From the NCBI GenBank assembly GCA_004292755.1, contig RDXE01000032.1:38393-102392 (forward strand): a stretch of DNA of 64,000 bases. The letters run 5' to 3'. The notes under the pieces were generated by a model that made no database searches, was not told the DNA's origin, and saw only the letters and a list, made by a program, of their open reading frames with translations. The translations under genes and the position numbers were made by a program. This stretch comes from Alphaproteobacteria bacterium. GTDB taxonomy: Bacteria > Pseudomonadota > Alphaproteobacteria > Elsterales > Elsteraceae. This document shows, one piece after another, positions 19,120 through 28,689 of this stretch (its first letter is position 1; each line of letters opens with the position of its first letter).

Positions 19120-20340
19120 CTAATGCGCCGTGCGAATGGCGTCGAACACCATGCCAAGATGAGTGCCTGCGTTGGTCATGAAACGGGCTTGTTCCGGGTT
19201 CAGGCGTTCCAGCAATTGCGCGCAGTCCGGGTCGATGCTGGGCCAAACCATCGCGCTGGCAACCGTGCTGCCATTGGCGGCAAGGCGGGCGAGGCGGAGC
19301 TCAAAGCCGCTGTCCTCACGCGCGAGCCAGGCGAGGGTGGCGAGGAAGCTGTCCTTGTGGCTACAGAAAAAGCTTGGGAACACCAACTCGGCTGCGTCGG
19401 CCTCCAGTGCTGTGACGTCACCGCCGAGGGGCACCACGGCGTTTGGGTCTAGCCCCGCGGCATCGGCTGCCTGCTGAAGGTCCACATAGGCAGCTGCCAG
19501 CGACCAACGCCAGGGCGGACTGTCTGGGCGATCCAGCAACTCCTGATCACTGCTGTCGAGGAAGCTGTCCTCAACAACCCAGGCAGGTTCGTCGTCGCTC
19601 AACACCTCCCCAACCAGCGCGGGCAGGGCGGGGGCAGGGGGTGTATCCTCCTGCAGCCAGATCGGCGCATCATCGTCGACTGGATCGTCGGCCTCCATCA
19701 CCACCGGCCCGTCAGGGGCGGGTGTCGTGTCCAAGGGCGGAATGGTGGTGTCGATGGTCGCCTCATCGAAGGCGAAAGCGAGGCCACCATCCGCGTGGGG
19801 GCGATGGTCGAGCACTGAACCATCGGTAAACACTTCGTCGCTGGTCGGCTCGTCCATCAGCGGTTCGCCCATGGCAGGTCCGAAATCGACGTCTGCCAAC
19901 CAAAGCGGATCGAAGCCGAGCGGGGTGTCGTCTGGCTCCGGTACGGCGATGTCCTCTGGCGCGGGTTCGGGGTCTGCTTCAGGCTCTTCCACCGTGTCCT
20001 CGGTGGTGGCAAGCAGGGCGTTGGCTTGAGTGATCGCCTCATCCAGCCGGGCGAGGCGCAGCACAAGGTCCTGCCAAGTGAGGCCGGGCTCAGCACCATC
20101 GGTTGATAGCAGGCTTGCCGGTAGCAGCGTCGGGGCAGCGATGGCGGCCGCGGCTTCTGCATCGGCCAGCAAGTCCGCACGGGTACCGACATGCTCAATC
20201 AAAGCCGTCACCACGCCTGCCAACGCGCGCGGGTCGGCGGGGCTGGTGGGGTCGAGCGTGGCGGACAAGGCTGTCACCAGCCGCTGGCCGGAGCGAGCGA
20301 TCTGCTCAAATCGTTCTACGAAGCCATCCGCGTCCGCCAT
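19120..20340 (-). CDS. Hypothetical acidic protein
   Basis: 406 residues from ATG 20340 (MADADGFVERFEQ). I do not recognise the family. Three parts are visible: an Ala-rich helical N-terminus (1-125), a low-complexity acidic Asp/Glu/Pro-rich linker (about 125-265, for example EEPEADPEPAPEDIAVPEPD), and a compact C-terminal region (about 270-406) with PWRWSLAAAYVDLQQAADAA and VFPSFFCSHKDSFLATLAWL. No signal peptide or TM helix, so cytoplasmic. The frame is open upstream to 21435, but that part is antisense to the glycosyltransferase. Codon use and GC look like the surrounding chromosome. Confidence 0.7.
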   Translation of the reverse strand: MADADGFVERFEQIARSGQRLVTALSATLDPTSPADPRALAGVVTALIEHVGTRADLLADAEAAAAIAAPTLLPASLLSTDGAEPGLTWQDLVLRLARLDEAITQANALLATTEDTVEEPEADPEPAPEDIAVPEPDDTPLGFDPLWLADVDFGPAMGEPLMDEPTSDEVFTDGSVLDHRPHADGGLAFAFDEATIDTTIPPLDTTPAPDGPVVMEADDPVDDDAPIWLQEDTPPAPALPALVGEVLSDDEPAWVVEDSFLDSSDQELLDRPDSPPWRWSLAAAYVDLQQAADAAGLDPNAVVPLGGDVTALEADAAELVFPSFFCSHKDSFLATLAWLAREDSGFELRLARLAANGSTVASAMVWPSIDPDCAQLLERLNPEQARFMTNAGTHLGMVFDAIRTAH

Positions 20341-20508
20341 GCTGATAGGGTGCAGAACCCGTTGGCTGGGAGCAAGACTTGCCGCAGCCGAATGGCGGTG
20401 AAGGCTGCGGTGAAGGGGGCGGTTAGACGGTGCTGGGGTGGTGATCAGGGGTTGGCAGGCTGTGTCTGCTGTGCGCATCTGTCGCAGCGACCGACTGGAA
20501 GGCCCTTC

Positions 20509-21600
20509 ATGCATTTGCTGCTTGCCATCACGGGCCATGGGTTTGGCCATGCCGCGCAAACGGCACCAGTGATCGCTGCCCTGCAACGGCGCATTCCAAG
20601 CCTGCAGTTGACGGTGCGCAGTGATTTGGCCGAGGCCGCAATCCGCGACTTCCTGCCAATGGTCAAGACCATTCGTCGCCCCGTCGGCGATTTTGGCATG
20701 GCGATGGCCAATGCGTTTGATGTGGATGCTGAAGCGAGCGGGCGGCGCTATCGCGACCTGCACGCGGTTTGGCCAACCATAGTGGCGGTGGAGGCCGCAG
20801 GCATTCTGGCGGATCAGCCGGATCTGGTGGTGTCCAATACCAATTACTTGGCCCTGGCCGCAGCACACCATGCGGGCATTCCGTCGATCTTCTATTCGTC
20901 GCTCACGTGGTTTGACATTTACCCCGTTTATTGTGGGGCACGTCCAGAAGCCGAGGCCGTGCGGGCGGATATGGCAGCAGCCTATCGCTGTGCCGATCTG
21001 CACGTGATGCCAACGCCATTCCTGCCAACCGGCATCGGCCCAGTGATCGAGGTTGGGCCGGTTGCACGCAGTGGCGTCAATCGGCGGGACGAAATGATGG
21101 CGGCGTTGGCCGGGGCTGGCAAACGCGCCAGCCGGTTCCTTGTGCTGGTCAGCCTCGGCGGTATCACCACGCCGCTCGCCACAGCGGCTTGGCCGGAGCA
21201 GGAGGGGGTAACCTTTGTGTTCGTTGGCAGTCCTGGTGCGGCGCGCCCCGACATGGTGAGCCTTGCCGACTTGAGCGTGAGCTTTCTGGATTGTCTTGCC
21301 TCGGTCGACGCACTGATCACAAAGCCTGGCTATGGCAGCTTTGTCGAAGCTGCCTGCCATGGCGTGCCGGTCCTGTATGCTGATCGCGGCGACTGGCCGG
21401 ATCAACCGGCCCTGTCCTCTTGGCTGCATCGCCACACCCCTGCGGCGTGCATTGAGCGCGCGGCACTCGACAGCGGTGCCTTTGCGCCGGAGTTGCGAGC
21501 CCTTTTGACCACGCCGCGCCGTCCGCCAGCAGCCGCACCAGGGGCCGAACAGGCCGCGGACTTAATCGCGGATCGGCTGCGCTTCCTCCCTCGCCGTTAG
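20509..21600 (+). CDS. MurG-like glycosyltransferase family protein
   Basis: 363 residues with a GT-B type layout. The N-terminal nucleotide-fold loop is MHLLLAITGHGFGHAAQTAP, as in MurG/GT28 and related enzymes. A mid-protein VSLGG strand-turn starts the second Rossmann half, and the C-terminal donor-binding motif is KPGYGSFVEAACHGVPVLYA. Substrate is unknown; candidates are a lipid- or polysaccharide-linked sugar acceptor. ATG 20509 has GGAAGG eight bases upstream; the frame is open further upstream to 20191 but that overlaps the divergent gene. The stop overlaps that of the convergent kinase gene by two bases. Confidence 0.78.
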   Translation: MHLLLAITGHGFGHAAQTAPVIAALQRRIPSLQLTVRSDLAEAAIRDFLPMVKTIRRPVGDFGMAMANAFDVDAEASGRRYRDLHAVWPTIVAVEAAGILADQPDLVVSNTNYLALAAAHHAGIPSIFYSSLTWFDIYPVYCGARPEAEAVRADMAAAYRCADLHVMPTPFLPTGIGPVIEVGPVARSGVNRRDEMMAALAGAGKRASRFLVLVSLGGITTPLATAAWPEQEGVTFVFVGSPGAARPDMVSLADLSVSFLDCLASVDALITKPGYGSFVEAACHGVPVLYADRGDWPDQPALSSWLHRHTPAACIERAALDSGAFAPELRALLTTPRRPPAAAPGAEQAADLIADRLRFLPRR

Positions 21601-23891
21601 GCCGTGAACCCCTCCAAGCGAGTGGGTGGGAAGCTCATCACCACGCGCGTACCGCCATTGGGAGGGCTGACGATCGACAGCCGACCACCATGGAGGTGCA
21701 TCACTTCACGGGCAATCGGCAGGCCGAGACCCATTCCTTCCTGCCCTGTGGGCAGGGAGGAGCGTTCGCCCAGCTTGCGCGCGGCGTGCAGCCGCCCAAA
21801 ACGCGACAGCACCTGGGCAATCTGGTCCAGCCCCATGCCCGGTCCGTGGTCCGTCACCAGGATGGCACAGCCATCGCGGGAGGATGTGACGGCTACTTCC
21901 ACAGTGCTGCCCGCCGGGGCGAAGCGCACGGCGTTGTGGAGCACTTGATCCAACGCCAGCGCCAAGGCGCGTGGATCACATAACAGCCACAGGTCGGCCG
22001 GCATTGAACCCGTGGCGATGGTAACAGACCGTCGGGTCGCCTCGCCCTGATGTCGAGCGACGGCTGCCTGTACGGCCAAGGCCAAGTCATCAAGGGAGTC
22101 AGACAGCTGATAGTCGCCAGCCTCTAGCCGGGCGAGGGCCAGGATGCGGTCGATCTGGCCGAGCAGTTGAGCGCCAGCCGTTTCGATGTCACCCAGATAA
22201 TCGGCCTGCAGCGCCGTCACCGGTCCGCACATGCCAGCCCGCAGCGCTTCCGAGAAGCCCAGGATCGCATTGAGCGGTGTGCGCAACTCGTGGCTGATGG
22301 TGGCCAAGAACTCAGACTTCGCCTGGGAGGCAGCCTCGGCCAGTTCCTTCGCCTCGCGCAGCGCCTGCTCGGCTCGCGCGCTTTCCGTCATGTCGCGAAT
22401 GAACAATGTCAACGCCGCCCGGCCATCGACGGTGGTTTTCGCTGCCGTAACAGACACTGGAATCTCATGGCCATCGGCATGCAGCGCACGAAAGGTGCGC
22501 CAGTCGCCGAGGACTGACGAGCGGTCGGGGCCTTGCACCAGATCAGCAGCATAGCGCTGGTAGAGACGCCGAGTGTTGGCAGGCACCAAGTCCTTGAAGG
22601 AACGACCGCGCATCTCCGCCTGGGTGCGGCCAAACAACGAGACGGCAGCTGGATTGAACGACGTCAACCGCCCGCGTTCGTCCATCGCCACAACCGCGTC
22701 GGCGGTGACCGCTTGCACCGCCTCCAACCGTGCAGTCTGCTCGGCCAAGCGCTCTTGCGAAATCGCCAGTGCCGCGTTGCGTGCCTCCACAGCTGCGAGC
22801 CAACGCTCGAACGCCGAGGCAAGCCGATCCAGTTCCACAGTGCCGGTACGGGGCAGAGTGACGGGATTTCCCTCCCGCCAATCGGAAATCACAGTGGTGA
22901 TGGTTTCAATCGGCGCCACCACATCCCGGCGCGTTTTCAAGACCACCATTGTCACTAGGATCAGCCCCGCTGCAATCGAAATCCCAACAGCAACAACGCT
23001 AAGGTCTGTGATCTGTAAATCATCCGTCAGTTGTTGATTGAAATCACCTGTTGTGTACGAGACCAGTCGAGCTACCTTATCACTGACGGACTCACTGGAC
23101 ATTTGGACTTCGCGCGCCAGGGCATAGGTTTGGTTCTGCGCCGTCAGTAAGCCGCGCATGACGGTGGCCAGACCGTCTGGCCCCAGCGCCAATGCCTCCA
23201 ACTCGGCCGCCATCTCTCGGTTGTCCATCCCGCGGAGTTGCTGGGCGAGAGACCGCGACAGCGACGTAACCTGAAACGGTGACACGACCGACAGCATCAG
23301 TGCGACCGAGGTCAATGCCCGTTGACCAGCAGCGTCAGGGCTTTCCTGGCTGGCCAGGGCCCGCAACCGCTGGCCCAGATTATCGCGCGCAAGTTCCTGA
23401 TCAATGCGAGTGCCGGTGCCAACCGCCAGACGTGCGATTTCCGTGCGCAGATCCTCAACCGAATCCCCCAACTCCGCCATGCTGGCACGGTTGGCAGCGT
23501 AGTTGGCAAGGCCGCGGACACCGCGATCGATCGACCAGAGGCGCTCCCGCACCCGCTCGCGTCGCTCCTCCAGCTGCAGGCGGTTCTCGGAGGCAATCAT
23601 CAAGTTCGCAAGAATGGCGAGTGAATCCACATCGCCAATCAGTGTCTGCGCCAGCAGCATCGGCGGCAGCACTTCAGTGGAGACATGACGGTGGCTGTGC
23701 TGCACCCGTTTGATGATCACCCAACTGCCCAACGCGCTGACCACCAGCGTGACCACCAGCACCAACACTGGGATCAACAGCCGTCTCATCAAACTGCGGG
23801 GAGACGGGGGAGTGTCACTCATCAGGATGGGATCCGCAACGAAGCCGTCGGCACCATAGGACACTTGAGACGTCGCGTCATCCCGGCGCAT
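21597..23891 (-). CDS. PAS-domain sensor histidine kinase, membrane-bound
   Basis: 764 residues from ATG 23891. TM1 (LLIPVLVLVVTLVVSALGSW), a long helical periplasmic domain (about 65-300), TM2 (LSVVAVGISIAAGLILVTMV), HAMP-like linker, PAS domain (about 400-515, AVTADAVVAMDERGRLTSFN), HisKA with phospho-acceptor His (FLATISHELRTPLNAILGF), and HATPase with DHGPGMGLDQ and GMGLGLPIAREVM. No receiver is fused and none is adjacent, so its regulator is unknown. The start sits one base after the helicase stop (TGACATG), suggesting coupling; ATG 23822 (MSDTPPSPRS) is an in-frame alternative nearer to TM1. Confidence 0.88.
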   Translation of the reverse strand: MRRDDATSQVSYGADGFVADPILMSDTPPSPRSLMRRLLIPVLVLVVTLVVSALGSWVIIKRVQHSHRHVSTEVLPPMLLAQTLIGDVDSLAILANLMIASENRLQLEERRERVRERLWSIDRGVRGLANYAANRASMAELGDSVEDLRTEIARLAVGTGTRIDQELARDNLGQRLRALASQESPDAAGQRALTSVALMLSVVSPFQVTSLSRSLAQQLRGMDNREMAAELEALALGPDGLATVMRGLLTAQNQTYALAREVQMSSESVSDKVARLVSYTTGDFNQQLTDDLQITDLSVVAVGISIAAGLILVTMVVLKTRRDVVAPIETITTVISDWREGNPVTLPRTGTVELDRLASAFERWLAAVEARNAALAISQERLAEQTARLEAVQAVTADAVVAMDERGRLTSFNPAAVSLFGRTQAEMRGRSFKDLVPANTRRLYQRYAADLVQGPDRSSVLGDWRTFRALHADGHEIPVSVTAAKTTVDGRAALTLFIRDMTESARAEQALREAKELAEAASQAKSEFLATISHELRTPLNAILGFSEALRAGMCGPVTALQADYLGDIETAGAQLLGQIDRILALARLEAGDYQLSDSLDDLALAVQAAVARHQGEATRRSVTIATGSMPADLWLLCDPRALALALDQVLHNAVRFAPAGSTVEVAVTSSRDGCAILVTDHGPGMGLDQIAQVLSRFGRLHAARKLGERSSLPTGQEGMGLGLPIAREVMHLHGGRLSIVSPPNGGTRVVMSFPPTRLEGFTA

Positions 23892-23892
23892 G

Positions 23893-26649
23893 TCAAATAT
23901 GACGGTCTAGAAACTCTCGCGTCGCCTCTACAGTTTGGCGCAGACCCAGACGCTCAACTGGTGTGCCGGGCGGGAACGCCCCGAGCAATCGAGTGGGCAT
24001 CATTGGGTCCAGCAGCACAAACACACCTGCATCGCCCGCACGGCGGATCAGGCGCCCAAAGGCCTGCCGCAGGCGCAGGCGGGCAATGGCATCATCATAG
24101 CCGCGACCACCGAACCGGTCCCGGCGCGCGCGGTGCAGTATATCCGGGCGCGGCCAGGGAACGCGGTCAAACACGATCAAGCGTAAGGATCGTCCTGGAA
24201 CATCCACACCGTCGCGCACAGCGTCGGTGCCGAGGAGGCAGGCATCCTCCTCGGCCCGGAAAATGTCGATCAAAGAGCGCACCTCCAGCCCATCAACATG
24301 CTGGGCGTAGAGGGGCAGGCCGCTTTGCTCCAAATCCCCGGCAATGCGCTGATGGACGCCGCGCAACCGGCTGATGGCAGTGAACAGTCCAAGCGCGCCA
24401 CCGCGGGCGGCTCGGAACAAGGCGCGATAGGCGGCTGCCACCTGACCCAAATCATCCTTGCGCACATCAGTGACAACAAACACGCGCGTGCGGTCAGCAT
24501 AGTCAAACGGCGAGGGCAGGGTGAGGCGACGCGCTGGCACAGCCAGGTGAACTGCGCCAATGCGCTCCTCCGCTGCCTGCCAGTCGAGGGTTGGATCGCC
24601 AGCGCCATCGGTCAGCGTGGCTGAGGTAATGGCTACCCCATGGGACGGGGAGACGACGGCGCGTGCGAAGGGTTCCGTGGGGTCGATCCAATGGCGATGC
24701 AGCCCGTAGTCAACATCGCCACGCCCCTCCAGCCGCTGTGTTGCCAGCCAGTCGACGAAATGGTCGGGCGTTTGGTTGGCCAGATCGCGCAGCATAGCAA
24801 CCCAGCCTGCTAGAGGCAGAATCGCCCGCCGGTTGAGGCTGCGGCCAACTGCTTCGATGCGTAGGCGGGTTGCCGTCTCCAGTGTTTCGGTGTCTTCATC
24901 TTCCAACTGTGCAACCAGGCGGGCGCGCAACTCAGCAAGGGGCGCGCGTAGCCGCTCCAGCGCATCGGCTGCGGCCAACCCCGCCTCCACCAGTCCTGGG
25001 ATCGGCGGGTGCAGTTCGGTCTCGCGACCAAACTGTTCCGCACCATCGGGGGTGCGTGCCTCCAATTGCTGCCGGATGGTGGCGAGGAACGCTTCGACTG
25101 GTCCCTCGGGCCGGTCATCGGCCAGACGGCGTTGCCACCCCTCGCCCGGCAGGACCCGCGCGCGGGCCATGGACTCATCGAGCAGGCGCCGGTCGGTCGC
25201 ATCCTCTCCAATCAGGTCCTCAATGCGCCGCCGCAGACCGCGCGCCCGCGACCGGCTGCCCTCTGCCCCTAACAGCCAGCGGCGCAACTCCTCCCCCTCA
25301 ACGCCGGAGAGAGCAGCCGAGAATGCGCTGTCGGCAGCGTCGAAGACGTGGTGCCCCTCGTCAAACACCAGCCGCGAGGGCAGGGTTGAGTCATCATCGC
25401 CGCGTAAGGCGGCTTGCAGCATGACCAGCGCATGGTTGGCGATCACGATATCGGCCCGGCGGGCGCGGCGAATGCTGCGCTCAATGAAGCAGACATTGTA
25501 ATGCGGACACGCAGAATAGATGCACTCCCCCCGGCGGTCCGCCAGCCCAAGAGTGCGTCCGCGACCCAAGACCTCTGGCAGCCAGCCGGGGAAGTCTGCG
25601 CCCGAGAAGTCCCCATCGCGGGTCCGTGCGGCCCAGCGGGCGACCAGCCCCAGGGCCACCGCCTCACCGGGCCGGGCAGGCAGGCCGCGGACTGCTTCTT
25701 CAACGTTCAGCAGGCAGAGGTAGTTCTCCCGACCCTTGCGCACGACGACTTTCAGCTCTTTGGTGGCTGGGTCGGGATAGAGCCGATCCAATTCCTGATC
25801 GATCTGGTGCTGCAGGTTGCGGGTGTAGGTTGAGACCCAGACAGCGCCGTTGTTGCGCTCGGCCCACAGGGTTGCGGGTGCAAGGTAGCCAAGGGTTTTG
25901 CCAACACCCGTGCCAGCTTCGGCCAGCACCAGTTTTGGGCCATCGACGCTGTCGCGCGGTGTGAAGGCGTGGGCGACGGCTTCAGTGTAGAGTTGCTGGG
26001 GTTCACGCGCTTCGGCCAGAGACCCCAAGAGACGCCGCAGCCGCTCGCGCGCTTCGGCAGGCTGGACCGGGAGATGCCCTGGTGGGGCGGGTGGTGCGTG
26101 TTCTGGGCAATCATTCAAGGTGCGCCAGACCGCCATGCCAACGCCGCCGGGACGGACTTGTGCCAAGGCGAGGCCAACGACTGGTCCCCAGATCCACCCG
26201 GCATCGGCCATGGTGCGGGCAATCGCCGCGGCGTCTGGCTCGGCTGCGACGCGCACCTCTTCGAGCAGGGCCGCGACAATGCTCGGCAGGGCGAGGGCTT
26301 GGTCTTCCAGGCTGGTTGGCAGGGGAAGTGACAGGGCTGCGGCCATTCCCCGCGGGGTCGGCAAGCAGAATCGCGCCGGTCGCACGAACGCGAACAACTC
26401 CAACACATCATGGGCGAGGAAGGGCGATGCCTCCAGCCGCCGGGCCGTTGCACGGGCGTGGCAGACCAGTGGCGGCGGCACGTCGCGCAAACGCCGACGG
26501 GCCTGAGCTGGCTCCAACTCTTCCAATTCGCCGTCAGGATGCAGCAGCACGGCGCGTCCAGCACCCACCACCAGGGCGGGCACGTCGGGCAGCGCCAGTG
26601 CTCCGCCGCTTGGTCGGGGGGCAGGCACGGGGTGGGGCCGGGTTACCAT
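23893..26649 (-). CDS. ATP-dependent DNA helicase, DinG/XPD-like superfamily 2
   Basis: 918 residues from ATG 26649 (MVTRPHPVPAPRP). Walker A in AEAGTGVGKTLGYLAPA, the DEAH-type box as DEGHHVFDAAD, and C-terminal motif VI-like RLRQAFGRLIRRAGD. Between motifs I and II lie four Cys (YLCLLN, then ECIYSACPHYNVC), the layout of the Fe-S cluster in DinG/XPD helicases. It probably unwinds DNA or R-loop/D-loop structures in repair. The frame opens at 26721 but the extra 24 residues are not conserved-looking. Divergent from lysK (102-bp spacer); the stop is one base before the kinase start. Confidence 0.88.
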   Translation of the reverse strand: MVTRPHPVPAPRPSGGALALPDVPALVVGAGRAVLLHPDGELEELEPAQARRRLRDVPPPLVCHARATARRLEASPFLAHDVLELFAFVRPARFCLPTPRGMAAALSLPLPTSLEDQALALPSIVAALLEEVRVAAEPDAAAIARTMADAGWIWGPVVGLALAQVRPGGVGMAVWRTLNDCPEHAPPAPPGHLPVQPAEARERLRRLLGSLAEAREPQQLYTEAVAHAFTPRDSVDGPKLVLAEAGTGVGKTLGYLAPATLWAERNNGAVWVSTYTRNLQHQIDQELDRLYPDPATKELKVVVRKGRENYLCLLNVEEAVRGLPARPGEAVALGLVARWAARTRDGDFSGADFPGWLPEVLGRGRTLGLADRRGECIYSACPHYNVCFIERSIRRARRADIVIANHALVMLQAALRGDDDSTLPSRLVFDEGHHVFDAADSAFSAALSGVEGEELRRWLLGAEGSRSRARGLRRRIEDLIGEDATDRRLLDESMARARVLPGEGWQRRLADDRPEGPVEAFLATIRQQLEARTPDGAEQFGRETELHPPIPGLVEAGLAAADALERLRAPLAELRARLVAQLEDEDTETLETATRLRIEAVGRSLNRRAILPLAGWVAMLRDLANQTPDHFVDWLATQRLEGRGDVDYGLHRHWIDPTEPFARAVVSPSHGVAITSATLTDGAGDPTLDWQAAEERIGAVHLAVPARRLTLPSPFDYADRTRVFVVTDVRKDDLGQVAAAYRALFRAARGGALGLFTAISRLRGVHQRIAGDLEQSGLPLYAQHVDGLEVRSLIDIFRAEEDACLLGTDAVRDGVDVPGRSLRLIVFDRVPWPRPDILHRARRDRFGGRGYDDAIARLRLRQAFGRLIRRAGDAGVFVLLDPMMPTRLLGAFPPGTPVERLGLRQTVEATREFLDRHI

Positions 26650-26751
26650 GCGCGCGACTATAGTGCAGCGATCCCGCAATGCGAGTAGTCTCAGCGCCCC
26701 CAGCCGGGATGCGTCCTGCATCCCGGCCCCAGTCTTTCACGCAGGATCACC

Positions 26752-28317
26752 ATGCCCGCCATTGCTCTCTGTGACCGTCCCAAGGCCTGGCCGTTTGAGG
26801 AAGCAGAGAAGCTGGTGAAACGCTTTGCCGCAGCGCCGCCTGCGAAAGGCTATGTGCTGTTCGAAACCGGCTATGGTCCCTCGGGATTGCCCCACATCGG
26901 CACCTTTGGCGAAGTGGCGCGCACCACAATGGTGCGGCGGGCGTTCCACCAGCTGTGTGACTTGCCCACCCGATTGTTTGCCTTCTCCGACGACATGGAT
27001 GGCCTGCGCAAGGTGCCAGACAATGTCCCGAACAAGGAGATGTTGGCCGAGCATCTGGGCAAGCCATTGACCAAGGTGCCCGATCCCTTTGGCACCCATG
27101 AAAGCTTTGGTCACCACAACAACGCGCGGTTGTGCGCGTTTCTGGACGAGTTTGGCTTTGAGTACGAGTTCCAGTCGGCCACCGATTGGTACGGCTCCGG
27201 TCGGTTCGATGCCACACTGCTCGCGGTGTTGCAGCACTATGAGGCCGTGCAGGCGATCATGCTGCCAAGCCTGGGCGCAGAGCGGCGGGCGACCTATTCG
27301 CCCTTTCTGCCGATCAGCCCAACCACGGGCCGGGTGCTGCAGGTCCCCGTGGAGATTGTTGACGCTGCGACCGGCCTCGTCCGCTTTCAGGATGAAGACG
27401 GCGCGACGGTGGAACAGCCGATTACCGGCGGGCGTGCCAAGCTGCAATGGAAGCCAGATTGGGCGATGCGCTGGGCTGCCCTGGGCGTTGACTATGAAAT
27501 GGCGGGCAAGGACCTGATCCCCTCGGTTCAGCTTTCCTCCCGCATCTGCCAAGTGCTGGGCCATGCGCCGCCGGAGGGGTTCAATTACGAACTGTTTCTG
27601 GATGAGAACGGCGAGAAAATCTCCAAGTCCAAGGGCAATGGCCTGACGATGGAAGATTGGCTGCGGTATGCACCACCAGAAAGCTTGGCGCTGTATATGT
27701 ACCAGCAGCCGCGCCGTGCCAAGCGGCTATACTTTGACGTAATCCCGAAGGCTGTGGACGAATACCTGACCTACTTGGAGAAGTTCCCCGTTGAAACCAT
27801 CGAGCAACGGCGTGAGAACCCGGCATGGCACATTCACAACGGCCAGCCGCCTGCACCTGACGCGCCGATCACCTTCCAGATCTTACTCAACCTAGCCAGT
27901 GTGGTGCATGCCGAGGACCCGGCGATCCTGTGGGGCTTCATCCGCCGCTATCGTGCTGGCTGCACACCTGAAACCGCGCCGATGCTCGCCCGATTGGTGG
28001 AGCATGCCGTGGTTTACTATCAGGACTTCGTGCGCCCCAAGAAAGCGTTCCGCCCTGCGACTGAGATGGAACGCGCAGCCCTGACCGACTTGGTCGCTGC
28101 GCTGTTGGCCCTGCCGGACGATGCCGACGCCGAAGCCCTACAGACCGCGGTTTACGAAGTCGGCAAGCGCCACCCATTTGCATCTTTGCGCGACTGGTTC
28201 AAAGCCCAATACGAAGTGCTGCTCGGCCAAAGCGAAGGCCCACGCATGGGCAGCTTCATCGCTCTGTACGGCAAGGCCGAGACAATCGCGCTGATCCAGC
28301 AACGGATGGGGGAGTGA
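26752..28317 (+). CDS. lysK: Class I lysyl-tRNA synthetase
   Basis: 521 residues; charges tRNA-Lys using the class I (archaeal-type) fold rather than the usual bacterial class II LysS. The HIGH motif is HIGT (residues 48-51, in [13 protein letters not shown]) and the KMSKS motif is KISKS (289-293). A family-typical zinc-independent connective region and a helical C-terminal anticodon-binding domain follow. An AGGATCACC sequence precedes ATG 26752. This form is common in Alphaproteobacteria and spirochaetes, so it supports the taxonomic reading. No lysyl operon partner; next gene starts 372 bp downstream. Confidence 0.96.
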   Translation: MPAIALCDRPKAWPFEEAEKLVKRFAAAPPAKGYVLFETGYGPSGLPHIGTFGEVARTTMVRRAFHQLCDLPTRLFAFSDDMDGLRKVPDNVPNKEMLAEHLGKPLTKVPDPFGTHESFGHHNNARLCAFLDEFGFEYEFQSATDWYGSGRFDATLLAVLQHYEAVQAIMLPSLGAERRATYSPFLPISPTTGRVLQVPVEIVDAATGLVRFQDEDGATVEQPITGGRAKLQWKPDWAMRWAALGVDYEMAGKDLIPSVQLSSRICQVLGHAPPEGFNYELFLDENGEKISKSKGNGLTMEDWLRYAPPESLALYMYQQPRRAKRLYFDVIPKAVDEYLTYLEKFPVETIEQRRENPAWHIHNGQPPAPDAPITFQILLNLASVVHAEDPAILWGFIRRYRAGCTPETAPMLARLVEHAVVYYQDFVRPKKAFRPATEMERAALTDLVAALLALPDDADAEALQTAVYEVGKRHPFASLRDWFKAQYEVLLGQSEGPRMGSFIALYGKAETIALIQQRMGE

Positions 28318-28689
28318 TACGACCGTCAGGCGCACAATCGCCATCAGGATCCTTGATGCCACCAACTGGCGGTTAACCCTTCGCAACCTGGTCAAGGCGC
28401 TGCTCGATTTGGGAGAAGCATGATGGGCAAGCGGCACACGGCTTCCCCAAGGTTCGTCAACGCGGTGTCTTCAGCTCTTCTCAAAGAAAAATCGGTTTTC
28501 TGGGGAATACTATCTGCTTCGGCGGCGTGAGCAGTCGCACACCGTCGTTCAACTCCTGATCCCGAATCAGCTTCACCTGACTGCCGATTAGATGTCGGAG
28601 GCGCTGTGGTGCGCCACACTGCTCAGCCGGGTGGTGTGATAGCCGCGCCTGTGCTTATGGTAGCACTGCCTGTCGGTGGAGAGGAGTCG
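28318..28689. other. Intergenic region lysK to TAXI gene
   Basis: 372 bp without a convincing gene. It is less GC-biased than the flanks and contains a short inverted pair around 28487-28501 (GAAAAATCGGTTTTC) that could be a weak terminator for lysK. The last 30 bases hold the GGAGAGGAG ribosome-binding site of the next gene. Promoter elements for the TAXI/kinase operon should lie here, but I cannot assign them. Confidence 0.5.
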
